A stretch of DNA of 64,000 nucleotides from the NCBI GenBank assembly GCA_963422445.2, contig CAXXOV010000001.1:62001-126000 (forward strand), given 5' to 3'. Shown piece after piece: positions 8,364-17,818 of this stretch. The notes beneath the pieces were generated by a model. That model was not told the origin of the DNA. It did no database searches and saw only the letters and a list, made by a program, of their open reading frames with translations. Each line of letters starts with the position of its first letter. The first letter of the stretch is position 1. The DNA comes from G963422445 sp963422445 (GTDB lineage Bacteria; Pseudomonadota; Alphaproteobacteria; Thalassobaculales; Thalassobaculaceae). A program made the position numbers and the translations under genes.

Positions 8364-11236
8364 ATATTCTCCTTCACGCCGTGACGCAGGATGGCGCCGC
8401 CACGCGGTACTGTGGACACCGGCTGCAGAATGTCGAATTGCGGATCCGACAAGGCCCCGCGGTCTTCCGAGACCTTCTCGACCCGCACCCTGAGATCGAA
8501 CCAGGCAGCCTGCCCGGTCACCGGGTCGGCATTCGCGTAACGCAACCCGCCGCCGCGTTCAGGAAGAAGTTCGGAAATCACGTGATTGAGCAGAAAGCCC
8601 CGGACGGCCTCGGGCGCGTCCGGGGCAAGGTTCCACGCCCCACGCCGTTTGCCGATAGCATTCCAGGTCCAGACCGTATCCTCATTGACACCCTCCATCA
8701 GACGGACCTGAACGGTGATGCTGCCGTGATGCGAGGTCATCCGAACCCAGTCATCATCCGCGATGCCGAGATTTGCAGCCCTCTTCCGGCTCATATAGAG
8801 ATGATTGTAACCATGGATCTGGCGCAGCCAGGCATTCTGCGAGCCCCAAGAGTGATACATCGCCATCGGCCTCTGAGTCAGCGCATGCATCGGGAAGGTC
8901 TCGTGGTCGATCGCCGCCTCCTCAAAGGGCGTATACCAGATCGGTAGCGGATCGAAATAGGTCCGGACCCGTTCCCTGTGTTCGTCGGGCGGCTGGATAT
9001 CACCATGGCCCTCAGCCGCGAGGCGGAATTTCTGCAAGGGTTCGACATAGATCTGCAGGATGATCTGGTTGGCTGCGCCGATCAAGCCGAGCGCGACCGC
9101 CTTTTCAAGGTAAGCCCGGTTGGCATGCTTGAAATAGCGTTCGTCCGGCGCAAGTTCATGACGCCAGAAGCAATCGTTCTCGACATAACGTTCAAGCTGC
9201 TGCGGGTTGACCGCACCCTTGCCTTCGGACTGGCCGTCGGCACCGCGGAAGCCGGCGAGCGCACCGACGCCCGGCGTCCGTTCGTGATTGACCAGATAGT
9301 CGGAATAACCGCCAGGAAATCGCGGTGAGCCGTCGTCATGGGTGAAGGCCGGTAATCCGAGTCTGGATCCTAGGTCGATCAGGACGTCCTGGAACGGACG
9401 TACATCCCGGTCCGGGCTGACGACCGGCTGGCGGATCGAATCGGCGACACCGTCAGCATCGCAGATCGGGCGATCAAGCAGCGAGATGCAATCCCAGCGT
9501 TCGAGATAGGTCGTGTCCGGCAAGATCAGATCCGCATATGGCACCATCTCGGAGAAGAACGCGTCGGAATAAATGATTCTCGGAATCCGGTATTCGCCGG
9601 TCCCGGGATCATAGTCCGTCATCATCCGGATCGTATCCGGCACGTTCATCGACGAGTTCCAGCTCATGTTCGCCATGTACATGAACAGTGTATCAATCGG
9701 ATAGGGCTCGCCCTTGAACGCATTGGGGATGACGAGATGCATCAATCCGTGGGCCGACATTGGCGCTTCCCACGAAAATGCCTTGTCGATCCGCACTGGC
9801 CCGCCGTCGCTCTCGAGCAGCAGATCCTCCGGTCCGGTGGGAAAGCCGAGTGGCGGCCCCGGCATCGGGGTTCCCGGCGCGACCTGTCCCGGTTTGCCGG
9901 CAGGTTTCAACGGCGGCGGCGCCGGTTTGGGAAACGGCGGCTTGTAGCGGAACCCTCCGGGAACATCGATACTGCCGATCAGAATCTGCAACAGATGCAG
10001 GGCGCGGCAGGTATGAAACCCGTTGGAATGAGCCGAGATGCCGCGCATTGCATGCATCGCGACCGGCCGCCCGATCATCCTGTCGTGGCGACGGCCTGCC
10101 CAGTCGGTCCAGGGTGTGTCGATCGTAACGGTTTCCTGAAAGGCGACATGGGCAATTTCCGCGGCCAGACGACGGATGACGGCGGCATCGATGCCGCAGC
10201 GTTCGGCAACCGCATCCGGACCGTATTCAGGGTCGAGATACCGTTCGGCCAGAAGCTGGAACGCAGGCACCGCTTCGCGCCCGTCGGCCAGCCCATAGAC
10301 GCCGACCAGAGCCGGTGCGATATCACTTTCCAGCGCCGACGCCAGCGCGTTCGCCTGCTTGTTCCACGCCAGTGGCCGCCCCTCATCGTCGCGAGCGAAC
10401 AATCCATGATCCGGAGCACCCGGGTCCCGGATAACAAGCCAGGGCGCATTGGTGTAGCGAACCAGATAATCGAGATCGATCTGATCGGCCTTCAACAGTT
10501 CGTGAATGATGGCGAGAATCAGCAATCCATCCGTCCCCGGACGAATGCCGATCCATTCGTCGGCAATTGCCGAATATCCGGTCTTTATAGGGTTTACCGA
10601 GACGAATTTTACACCGCGGGTTTTCAGCTTGCCGAGACCGATCTTGATCGGATTGGAATCGTGATCCTCGGCCACGCCGAACATCATGAAATACCTCGTG
10701 TGTTCCCAATCCGGCTCGCCGAACTCCCAGAATGAGCCGCCGATGGTATAGAGACCAGCCGCGGCCATATTGACCGAACAGAATCCGCCATGCGCCGCGT
10801 GGTTCGGCGTCCCGAACTGGCTGGCCCAGAAACCGGTCAGCGCCTGGCTCTGGTCGCGCCCGGTAAAAAACGCGAGTTTCCGCGGGTCGGACTGACGAAT
10901 GCCGGCCAGCCACGCCGTGGCAGTCGAAAGGGCCTCGTCCCATTCGACTTCGACAAATTCGCCGGACCCGCGCGGGCCGATCCGCTTCAGCGGTTTGGTC
11001 AATCGTGCCGGCGAATAATGCTGCATGAGGCCTGCGGACCCCTTGGCGCACAGCACGCCGCGGTTGACCGGATGGTTCCGGTTACCCTCGATGTAGCGCA
11101 CCACACCATCCTTGAGATGAACCCGGATACCGCAACGGCAGGCACACATGTAACAGGTCGTCGGTTTGACCTCATCGGAAACCGGCGGAGACGGATCGAG
11201 GGTTTCACGAACCGTTCTGAAAGGATTGAAACGCAT
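8360..11236 (-). CDS. soeA: Molybdopterin oxidoreductase, probable sulfite dehydrogenase SoeA
   Basis: A 958-residue bis-MGD molybdoenzyme of the DMSO-reductase superfamily. Cys28, Cys31, Cys35 and Cys63 (CYMCACRCG...CAKGS) form the N-terminal [4Fe-4S] site. The N-terminus has no twin-arginine signal, so the enzyme should face the cytoplasm, as SoeABC does and DmsA does not. The segment GRPVAMHAMRGISAHSNGFH and the proline-rich FRYKPPFPKPAPPP region match what I remember of SoeA proteins from roseobacters and purple sulfur bacteria. SoeABC oxidises cytoplasmic sulfite to sulfate and feeds the quinone pool. The start MRFNPFRTVRE at 11236 is preferred over the open frame to 11278. The substrate is an inference from family resemblance. 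Confidence 0.65.
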   Translation of the reverse strand: MRFNPFRTVRETLDPSPPVSDEVKPTTCYMCACRCGIRVHLKDGVVRYIEGNRNHPVNRGVLCAKGSAGLMQHYSPARLTKPLKRIGPRGSGEFVEVEWDEALSTATAWLAGIRQSDPRKLAFFTGRDQSQALTGFWASQFGTPNHAAHGGFCSVNMAAAGLYTIGGSFWEFGEPDWEHTRYFMMFGVAEDHDSNPIKIGLGKLKTRGVKFVSVNPIKTGYSAIADEWIGIRPGTDGLLILAIIHELLKADQIDLDYLVRYTNAPWLVIRDPGAPDHGLFARDDEGRPLAWNKQANALASALESDIAPALVGVYGLADGREAVPAFQLLAERYLDPEYGPDAVAERCGIDAAVIRRLAAEIAHVAFQETVTIDTPWTDWAGRRHDRMIGRPVAMHAMRGISAHSNGFHTCRALHLLQILIGSIDVPGGFRYKPPFPKPAPPPLKPAGKPGQVAPGTPMPGPPLGFPTGPEDLLLESDGGPVRIDKAFSWEAPMSAHGLMHLVIPNAFKGEPYPIDTLFMYMANMSWNSSMNVPDTIRMMTDYDPGTGEYRIPRIIYSDAFFSEMVPYADLILPDTTYLERWDCISLLDRPICDADGVADSIRQPVVSPDRDVRPFQDVLIDLGSRLGLPAFTHDDGSPRFPGGYSDYLVNHERTPGVGALAGFRGADGQSEGKGAVNPQQLERYVENDCFWRHELAPDERYFKHANRAYLEKAVALGLIGAANQIILQIYVEPLQKFRLAAEGHGDIQPPDEHRERVRTYFDPLPIWYTPFEEAAIDHETFPMHALTQRPMAMYHSWGSQNAWLRQIHGYNHLYMSRKRAANLGIADDDWVRMTSHHGSITVQVRLMEGVNEDTVWTWNAIGKRRGAWNLAPDAPEAVRGFLLNHVISELLPERGGGLRYANADPVTGQAAWFDLRVRVEKVSEDRGALSDPQFDILQPVSTVPRGGAILRHGVKENM

Positions 11237-11426
11237 CGTTTGTCCTGTGCTTCGGCCTGACGTCAAGATCGCAGGCACTGTTGTCCGCTCCCGGCCCCGC
11301 GGTCAAGAACCCGGACGGCAAGTCGAGCGGAATATCTCCGGCGCAAGACCGCAAGACCGAGGCCGACAGAACCTGTCGCTCTGACATCAGGCACATCGCG
11401 GCGGCCAGTCCCGTGATCCGTGGCGC

Positions 11427-11795
11427 TCAAATGTCCTTGTCGTCGTGCCAGACAACAATCCGGTCCGGCGAGGCATGAACCCCGTAGGTCTTGAGCGGCT
11501 GCAACCCGGTCACCCGGAATCCATGCCTGACTCCAGGCGGCATGGCCAGCGTCGAGCCCGGCCCGATCGCGACCATTCCCTCAACATCGTCCATCCAGGC
11601 CTCGCCGGTGCCCTCGATCACGCTGACAATCTCCATATACGGATGCGAGTGTGTGCCAGTGGAGTAACCGGGCGGCGAAATCTGGACCCCGACCCGGACC
11701 GGCGTCGAGCCGGCATCGTCACCAACGATCGTCTGATACGTCGCGCCATTGGCAAAGGCATGTTTCGGAATCCGATCAAGTTCGATAATCGCCAT
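11427..11795 (-). CDS. Small cupin-domain protein
   Basis: A 122-residue single cupin. The first metal motif is GTHSHPYMEIVSVIEG (two His and a Glu) and the second region is MPPGVRHGF with a third His. Such proteins bind a metal and may be small dioxygenases, isomerases or sensors. The role is unknown. It lies between the molybdoenzyme operon and an MFS gene, all on the reverse strand, with gaps of 190 and about 60 bases, so it may be a separate unit. Confidence 0.7.
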   Translation of the reverse strand: MAIIELDRIPKHAFANGATYQTIVGDDAGSTPVRVGVQISPPGYSTGTHSHPYMEIVSVIEGTGEAWMDDVEGMVAIGPGSTLAMPPGVRHGFRVTGLQPLKTYGVHASPDRIVVWHDDKDI

Positions 11796-11854
11796 GGCAT
11801 CATCCTTCGCGGCAGCATTTGCGGCAGGCTATCAGAGACTGCGGCTGGTCGCCA

Positions 11855-13141
11855 TCATATGTCGTGGCGGAGACCGTACCAGATCTCACGCCGCCAATGG
11901 ACCGCGATCACGATGCTCATCACAAGCCCGACAACACTGTAGAGGGACACCGTCGCGCCGAAGCCAAGCAGGTCGACAAACACGCCGGCGCCAAGCAGGC
12001 CGAGCGGCAGGCCATAAACCGCAAGCATACGCACACCCATGACAAGTCCGCGGCGGCGTGGTCCAGCAACTGCGAGCAATGTGACCACGAGCGAGATCAT
12101 TGCCAGGCTCTGCGCATAACCGGACAACAGCAGGAAGATCTGGCCCGGCACTTTTGTTTCGGCCTGCCCGAAACAGAACAGAATGATGAACATCAGCCAG
12201 ATATTGATCATCATGAATCGCGACGGCCGGCGCAGGCGCGAGAACACGGCCATGGTTACCGAACCGAGCAATGCGCCCATCGCATAAGCAGCAACGAGAT
12301 GGGCGAGTCCGTTTTCATCGACAAGATAAATCTTTTTCGCGACATAGGGCAGTATGCCGTGGGAAATGGGGAAAATCGTCAGGTTGACCAGAAAGGCCAG
12401 CCACATGGTTGCCAGAATCACCGGCGTTGTCCAGACATAGCCGAATCCATGACGAAGTTCGTTCCATGGCGAAGTCCGGGTATCGCCATCGGGTCCGGCC
12501 CGGCGGGTTCGCACATGTGAAACACCGAAAGTCAAACCGAGACTGACGGCGTAGAAGGCAGCCACGACGGCGTAGGAGATGGCGATGCCGAATTGGGAAA
12601 ACAGACCGGCGCCGATCAATGCGCCGGCAATCCGGGCCGAATCCATGGTCGTACGCGATACGCCCATCGCACCCATCAGGTGTTCCGGCGGCATGGTGTC
12701 GCCGATCAACGCATTCCGCATGACCAGATCCGACGGCCGCACCAGGCCGGCGAAGACCGAGACCGCGAACACGTGATAGGAGGAAAGCACTCCGGCGAAG
12801 GCGAACGCCAGCAGAATCAGGGCTAGGCTCAGATAGAGCGACCGCATGACGCAAAGCATGGTCCGCCGGCCGACCCTGTCGCCAAGAACACCGATGATCG
12901 GGGCAATCAAGGTTCCAAGAAACTGGAGCGACGCGAACAGTGTCAAGGCAAGAACCGAGCCGGTTTCGACCAGAATGAACCAGCCGAGAATCAGGAACTC
13001 CATTTCGAAGGCCCAGGACGTCAGCAGATCGGCTGGCCACTGAAACCTGAAACTCCGACCCCGGAACGGGACGAAGAACGATGAACTTGCGAAGCGGAAC
13101 ACGCGGGAATGCCTGACATGCAAGGAAACAGGGCGTTTCAC
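11855..13141 (-). CDS. MFS transporter (MFS_3 / EntS-like)
   Basis: 428 residues with about 12 hydrophobic segments. The helix 2-3 loop reads GVLGDRVGRRTMLC and the first half resembles the enterobactin-exporter branch (LVRPSDLVMRNALIGDTMPP). This suggests export of a small molecule; the substrate is unknown. The start is a GTG at 13141 with no clear ribosome binding site, so the true start could be further in. Transmembrane helix 1 begins only near residue 40. Confidence 0.7.
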   Translation of the reverse strand: MKRPVSLHVRHSRVFRFASSSFFVPFRGRSFRFQWPADLLTSWAFEMEFLILGWFILVETGSVLALTLFASLQFLGTLIAPIIGVLGDRVGRRTMLCVMRSLYLSLALILLAFAFAGVLSSYHVFAVSVFAGLVRPSDLVMRNALIGDTMPPEHLMGAMGVSRTTMDSARIAGALIGAGLFSQFGIAISYAVVAAFYAVSLGLTFGVSHVRTRRAGPDGDTRTSPWNELRHGFGYVWTTPVILATMWLAFLVNLTIFPISHGILPYVAKKIYLVDENGLAHLVAAYAMGALLGSVTMAVFSRLRRPSRFMMINIWLMFIILFCFGQAETKVPGQIFLLLSGYAQSLAMISLVVTLLAVAGPRRRGLVMGVRMLAVYGLPLGLLGAGVFVDLLGFGATVSLYSVVGLVMSIVIAVHWRREIWYGLRHDI

Positions 13142-14115
13142 CTGAGCATGTCAGATGTAACCACAAAAGGCACATGGCAACTAGCGCCGCCTTAATCCCG
13201 AAGACCGGGTTGTGCATTTTCATCCCGAACCTGATCATGGACGTCTTAAACGCACCCGCCCAACCTCACTGAAACCGACCCTCACGGATCGACCAACCCC
13301 TCCTAGTCCGTTCCACGCGTCACGCCGTTGCAAACGTCGCCAATGGCAGATATTGTGACGGGTAATCAAAGGCCCTGTCCGCCATCACCGCGTCGATAAA
13401 GCGCATTTATCGGGACGTCTAGTCGCTCTGAACAATCAAGGGACTGGATTGATCCAGGATAGATTGGAGAACAAACTAAAGTGGACGGGAGGGCGCAATC
13501 TCAATTTCCAGTCTCCTTAAAAAATTTGATAACGATACAGCTTGTTATTAATATTCAATGTTCTCATAATTTTCTTAATTGTTTATTGAGTTGGATGTTA
13601 CAATAACATTCTTCTAAGTGATTAAATTGGACACAGAAACAGACATACCGCTTATGCACGTGGCTCCGGTTGCACACGATGTTGCCCCCGATGTCGACTA
13701 TTCCCGGCACGCCAAACGCTACATGTGCGTTTCACCGGAGCCACGTGCATAAGCGGTACAGACATTTAGCACTTTATTTTAATCATGTCCGAGGTCGAAA
13801 AGTTTCCCTATCGCTCTGCCATATAAATTATTGTAAGGAAGTTTGCTAAAAAAATTTCGAATCATTTTTCCATATAATCCAATTTGATCGCGAGTTTTAT
13901 CGCAAGATAATCCTTCAAAAAACGAAACCACATTCGCTTTTACTATCTGGTATCCTTTCAACTATACTACTATACAAGAGTGACAAATTACAGGTTCGGG
14001 GAAATCCATAGCAACATGAAACTCCTTGAACCTTCCCGCCTATCTCGCATTCGGGTTAGAAACAAGCTATGATTCGATCTCATCGGCCAGAAGATTGAAG
14101 CTGTAAACCACAACA
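13142..14115. other. Non-genic, partly AT-rich stretch with a MITE
   Basis: No recognised gene. From about 13490 to 14010 the DNA is markedly AT-rich, unlike everything else in the window, with runs such as AAAAAATTTGATAACGATAC. A 60-codon reverse frame (13779-13961, MKGYQIVKANVVSFFEGL) uses AT-rich codons and ends close to the MITE. It may be the remnant of a foreign gene, but I recognise no family. The rest (13250-13480) holds nothing I can identify. Confidence 0.5.
13647..13757. mobile_element. IS1595-derived MITE, copy 1 (111 bp)
   Basis: Inverted terminal repeats ACCGCTTATGCACGTGGCTC... at both ends, the same as the IS1595 element at 971. It is flanked by the perfect 8-bp direct repeat ACAGACAT (13639-13646 and 13758-13765). 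There is no coding capacity. The sequence between the ends is shared, in reverse orientation, with the copy at 62648. Confidence 0.9.
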
Positions 14116-14258
14116 TCATTGTCTATCCATTTCGTAGTGGATCAGAGGACCGCATCTCGTTACATCATCATCGAGCGGATAGCTCGCCAGTAGAATCCGA
14201 TCGCTGTCTTGAGTGACGACGGCATGGTTGACCGGCGTTTCGTCGAGCGTGGGAATTC
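14116..14258 (-). pseudogene. Possible 3' fragment of an unknown gene
   Basis: On the reverse strand an open stretch without a start codon reads IPTLDETPVNHAVVTQDSDR then ILLASYPLDDDVTRCG, and ends EMDRQ at 14116. Its composition looks like a real protein C-terminus. An in-frame stop and a MITE lie just upstream. I cannot name a family, and chance is not excluded. Confidence 0.25.
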
Positions 14259-14276
14259 AATAAAGGATCCGTCCAA

Positions 14277-14396
14277 ACCGATTATGCACGTAGCTCCGGT
14301 TGCGAGAGTTTGCCGCGAGAAGTTGACTCCTACCGGTCCATTTGGACGGTTTTCGATCAACATGTTGATCAAGCCGGAGCCACGTGCATAAGCGGT
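14277..14396. mobile_element. IS1595-derived MITE, copy 2 (120 bp)
   Basis: Termini ACCGATTATGCACGTAGCTC and its inverted partner ending GCATAAGCGGT. It is flanked by the perfect 8-bp direct repeat CCGTCCAA (14269-14276 and 14397-14404). The first 40 bases follow the left end of the IS1595 element at 971 (GCGAGAGTTTGCC is shared), so this copy looks like an internally deleted IS1595. It lies 20 bases beyond the stop of the FAD oxidoreductase gene. Confidence 0.9.
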
Positions 14397-14416
14397 CCGT
14401 CCAATAATGCAACACA

Positions 14417-15739
14417 CTATATTTCACCCTTGCCGGTCCATCTATCCGACCAGATGCGGGCCTGAACCGCAATTCTCAGAAGCGGATCCGGCGGCAATCT
14501 GGCCGCGCTCGGAATCGAACGCATGAGCGCCAGAAGATCCGAGTCCTCACCGCATATGTTCTCCGCCACGAGCTTGCCGGCCATTGTACCCCGGGTCATC
14601 GGCGCGGCGTCCGAGGAGATGACCGCGTGAACGTTCGCACCGAGATGGCCCCAGATCGTCCCGTCATTGCGGGTAAACCCCAACATTCCGCCCCATGTTC
14701 CCTCGAACTCGAGGCCTTCGAGTGCCGGCCACCGCGCCGCAATTGCCGCGCGGTGAACATCCGAGATCCGTGAGAGAGATGCAGTATCGAACCGTTTGCC
14801 GCGGGCATATCTTATCGTGTTGCGCATGAGCAGACGGCCATCACGGTCAAGACGGACCGTGCTGCCGTTCGGGTGCGCGGGTAAGAGTGCGAATTCCCCG
14901 TCTTCGCCAAGTGAGGCGCGCAGGGCCGGCGGAACCGGCTTCGACAGGCTGGCAAAAGTCGCAATCGGCACGATTCGATGACGACATATGCCCATGTCTT
15001 CCAGAAACACCGAGGTCGCGAGGATCAGTCCGGGCGCGAAGACCTCGCCCTCCTCACCCTGCAGACGATGCGGACGGTCGACGGCGACCGAGACGATCGG
15101 GCTCTCCTCGTAAAGCGTGACGTTCTCCGGCAGACAGGCCGCAAGGCCGCGCACCATTGCTGCCGGATTGACCAACCCGTTCCCGCGGGCGCGAAGTCCA
15201 CTGCGATAGAACGCGCTCCCTGTCAACCGCGCCATGTCGGCTGCATCGAGCAGCGTCCAGGGCTGCAGCAACTCGTCATAGACCCGTGACAATGCGCTCA
15301 AATGCGCATCGGCGTCGTCCCCGGCCGCCGCGTAGACGCGGCCCCAGTCGCTCCAGTTGCATCGAATCTGGTGCATCTCGACAAGCGTAGCGAGATAATC
15401 ATGCCCACCCTGGCAGAGGCGGCCGTTTCGCCGCTCGATCGCCAGATCCTTCGATTCACCATGGGTGTTGTGATTGAGCATGAAGCCGGCGTTGCGGCCC
15501 GACGCACCGTATCCGACCCGCGATGCCTCCACTACGACGATGCGGTCGTCGGGCCTTAGGTCCGCCAGGCGCCGGGCTGTGGCAAGGCCGCAGGCGCCAG
15601 CACCCAGTATGGTCCAATCGCCGAAAACCTCGCCAGTCAGCCGAAGCGGCGGATCCGGTTCGGGCAGAAGATTGTACCAGGCGTTCCCGGAATCGTAGGT
15701 CGGGATCTCTCGAATCCGATGCAACCCGCGGTCAATCAA
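14417..15739 (-). CDS. FAD-dependent oxidoreductase of the DAO family
   Basis: A 440-residue flavoprotein of the glycine/D-amino-acid oxidase (DAO) family. The dinucleotide fold starts at about residue 43 (ILGAGACGLATARRLAD, glycines 46-51) and ends with the acidic VVVEA around residue 71. The next motif, GYGASGRNAGFML, is typical of OrdL/PuuB-like amine oxidases. The C-terminal FAD motif is GTWGGMLGFTRND. It would oxidise an amine or N-methyl group. It is the last gene of the ABC-transporter operon, so its substrate is probably the imported compound or a product of the dioxygenase. Confidence 0.8.
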   Translation of the reverse strand: MIDRGLHRIREIPTYDSGNAWYNLLPEPDPPLRLTGEVFGDWTILGAGACGLATARRLADLRPDDRIVVVEASRVGYGASGRNAGFMLNHNTHGESKDLAIERRNGRLCQGGHDYLATLVEMHQIRCNWSDWGRVYAAAGDDADAHLSALSRVYDELLQPWTLLDAADMARLTGSAFYRSGLRARGNGLVNPAAMVRGLAACLPENVTLYEESPIVSVAVDRPHRLQGEEGEVFAPGLILATSVFLEDMGICRHRIVPIATFASLSKPVPPALRASLGEDGEFALLPAHPNGSTVRLDRDGRLLMRNTIRYARGKRFDTASLSRISDVHRAAIAARWPALEGLEFEGTWGGMLGFTRNDGTIWGHLGANVHAVISSDAAPMTRGTMAGKLVAENICGEDSDLLALMRSIPSAARLPPDPLLRIAVQARIWSDRWTGKGEI

Positions 15740-15824
15740 AACGGCCCCTTCGCCGCGCCCATCACCTCGACGGATAACGGCAATGCATGCACGGATACGC
15801 GTCTGGAACCGGTATCCCTGCCGA

Positions 15825-16742
15825 TCATGCCGCCATCGGGGCCGCGCCCTTTATGGTGACGCGGTGCAATTCACGCAACTCGTTGACGTCGTCAAAACTC
15901 GTCGCGCAATGCATGGCGGAAAGGTTGTCGCACGCGAGAATATCGCCGACATCCCAGCGGTGGCGATGAATGAATCGATTGCTCAATGCAAAGGCCTTGA
16001 GTTCGTCGTAGAGACCGGCGTCATCGTTACCGTTGGAATCGATCAGTGCGATCCCGGGATTCTCGAAATGGTACAAAGCACCCGGGTACAGAAGTGCGCG
16101 TCCGCTCTCCGGATGTCGGCACACCAGGGGATGTTCGACATCCGGCGTCAGGGCGCATTCCTCCGCCGACAACGGCGCGCGCGTTGGAAACGCATAGGAC
16201 CAGCCGGTCGTCCAGCTATGCCGGACCCGCATCTGCCGTGCCCGCGATTTCATCTGCTCCGGCAGCGCGTCGAACACTTCACAGCTGTTCAGGAAGAACG
16301 TGTCACCGCCGGATCTTGGCACTGTTCTGGACAGCAGGAACGTCACTTTCGCCGGTTCTTTCATATAGTACAGGTCACTGTGCCAATAGAGACCGGCCTT
16401 CGACAAACCCGCCGGTTTCCCCTGACGCTCCCTGTTGGAAATGACAAAGACCTCGGGATGGTCGGGAAGCGTGTATTTCGGCACCTCTGTCATTTCGACA
16501 TCAGATTTCGCATATTTCTTCTGCCGACTGGTCGAGGGAACGCCAGCCAGGATGTCACCGAAGCGGGCGCAGAAGGCGACATAGTTCGCCGCATCGACAT
16601 GCGCCTGGCCGGTAATAATGATGTTCGCCCGGTCCAGATAGACATCATAGATGTCTTGAAACATGCTGTCGCTCAGCATCCCGGAAAGATCGAGACCATG
16701 CAGGACGGCGCCCGAACGGTTCGGCAGTATCTCAATGTCCAT
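15825..16742 (-). CDS. TauD/TfdA-family 2-oxoglutarate-dependent dioxygenase
   Basis: 305 residues starting MDIEILPNRSG; an AAGGGAG ribosome binding site about 8 bases upstream favours this ATG over the one at 16790. The Fe(II) triad is visible as His121-x-Asp123 (YWHSDLYY) and distal His278 (SAMHCAT), with Arg294 (ELHRVTI) for 2-oxoglutarate. The family hydroxylates or demethylates small acids and amines, including taurine and betaines. Next to a betaine-type importer and an amine oxidase, a role in breaking down a quaternary or methylated amine is likely but unproven. The upstream dehydrogenase gene ends only about 32 bases before it. Confidence 0.85.
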   Translation of the reverse strand: MDIEILPNRSGAVLHGLDLSGMLSDSMFQDIYDVYLDRANIIITGQAHVDAANYVAFCARFGDILAGVPSTSRQKKYAKSDVEMTEVPKYTLPDHPEVFVISNRERQGKPAGLSKAGLYWHSDLYYMKEPAKVTFLLSRTVPRSGGDTFFLNSCEVFDALPEQMKSRARQMRVRHSWTTGWSYAFPTRAPLSAEECALTPDVEHPLVCRHPESGRALLYPGALYHFENPGIALIDSNGNDDAGLYDELKAFALSNRFIHRHRWDVGDILACDNLSAMHCATSFDDVNELRELHRVTIKGAAPMAA

Positions 16743-16774
16743 TTCCGGCTCCCTTGCGAATTCGACGATGAAAC

Positions 16775-17728
16775 TCAGTAGCCGCGGCAACGCTCCACGA
16801 TGGGAAAGGGCGCATCGCCACTTTCCATGCGAGCGATATTCTCCGCCACGACGCGAGGCGCCCAGTCGTTGGTCGTCGGCCCTGCCACATGAGGTGTCAC
16901 ATGCACCTTCGGGTGTTTCCAGTAGGGATTCTCCGGCGGCAGAGGCTCGGTGCGAAACACGTCCAGTGCGGCGCCGGAAAGATGACCGCTGTCCAGCAGC
17001 GCCAGCAAATCGTCATCGACCAGACTGTCGCCACGGCCGATATTGATCAGAAAAGATCCGGGCGCCAACGTCTCGAGACAAGCCCGGTCGATGATGTCTC
17101 GAAGTCCTTCCGTCCCCGGCAGAACCGACACCAGATAATTCGCACTATCAACCGCGCGGCCCAGGCCAGCCGGCCCGAAATGGGTTCGAATTCCCGGCAA
17201 TGTCTTTTCCGTCCGGCTCCAACCGGAAACGTCGAATTCCATTTCGGCAAGGCCGGTTGCGATCTTTCGGCCGATATTACCGAGTCCCAACACCGCCACG
17301 CGACTGTTATGACTGCCCGAATAGAGCTGCCGGGCCCATTGGCGCCCGGCCTGCTGTGTCCGGTAGATGTGAAACTTCCGCTGAAAATGCAGGACCCAAT
17401 ATACGGCGTAGTGGACCATGTCCCGCGTCAACTCCGGATGCTGCAACCGGATCAGAGGAACATCAGGCAGAGCCGCGTCGTGGAGGACATAGGGAACGCC
17501 GGCCCCCAGCGAGAAGATCCCCTTCAGATTTGGATAGGTCACGAGATCGCCCACGGGATGGCGCCAGACCAGCGCATACTCAATGTCGCCGCGGTCACCG
17601 GCGTCGGGAAACACACGGAAGTCGATCGAACCGAGAACCGACTGCATATGCCTTTTCCAGAACGCCGGATCCCCGTCCGGCCAGGCGAATAGGATGCTCG
17701 GGGCTTTGGCCATCATCTCCTGACACAC
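16775..17728 (-). CDS. D-isomer-specific 2-hydroxyacid dehydrogenase (GhrA-like)
   Basis: 317 residues. The NAD(P) fold is VLGLGNIGRKIA near residue 147. The catalytic residues are Arg232 (NIGRGDSLV), Glu261 (FRTEPLPPENP) and His280 (HVTPHVAG). Overall it resembles glyoxylate/hydroxypyruvate reductase A. It would interconvert a 2-keto acid and a 2-hydroxy acid, perhaps glyoxylate or a side-chain product from the neighbouring dioxygenase and amine oxidase. The start is unclear: a GTG at 17728 and ATGs at 17716 and 17713 all lie around a single AGGAG. Confidence 0.8.
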   Translation of the reverse strand: MCQEMMAKAPSILFAWPDGDPAFWKRHMQSVLGSIDFRVFPDAGDRGDIEYALVWRHPVGDLVTYPNLKGIFSLGAGVPYVLHDAALPDVPLIRLQHPELTRDMVHYAVYWVLHFQRKFHIYRTQQAGRQWARQLYSGSHNSRVAVLGLGNIGRKIATGLAEMEFDVSGWSRTEKTLPGIRTHFGPAGLGRAVDSANYLVSVLPGTEGLRDIIDRACLETLAPGSFLINIGRGDSLVDDDLLALLDSGHLSGAALDVFRTEPLPPENPYWKHPKVHVTPHVAGPTTNDWAPRVVAENIARMESGDAPFPIVERCRGY

Positions 17729-17818
17729 CTTACGTCAAACGTTGTTGACGGCGGCGAAGGACGGGCGAACGGCCGCCATGCACTGATCGTCCGGCCGCCT
17801 CCCTCGCACCATGAACCA

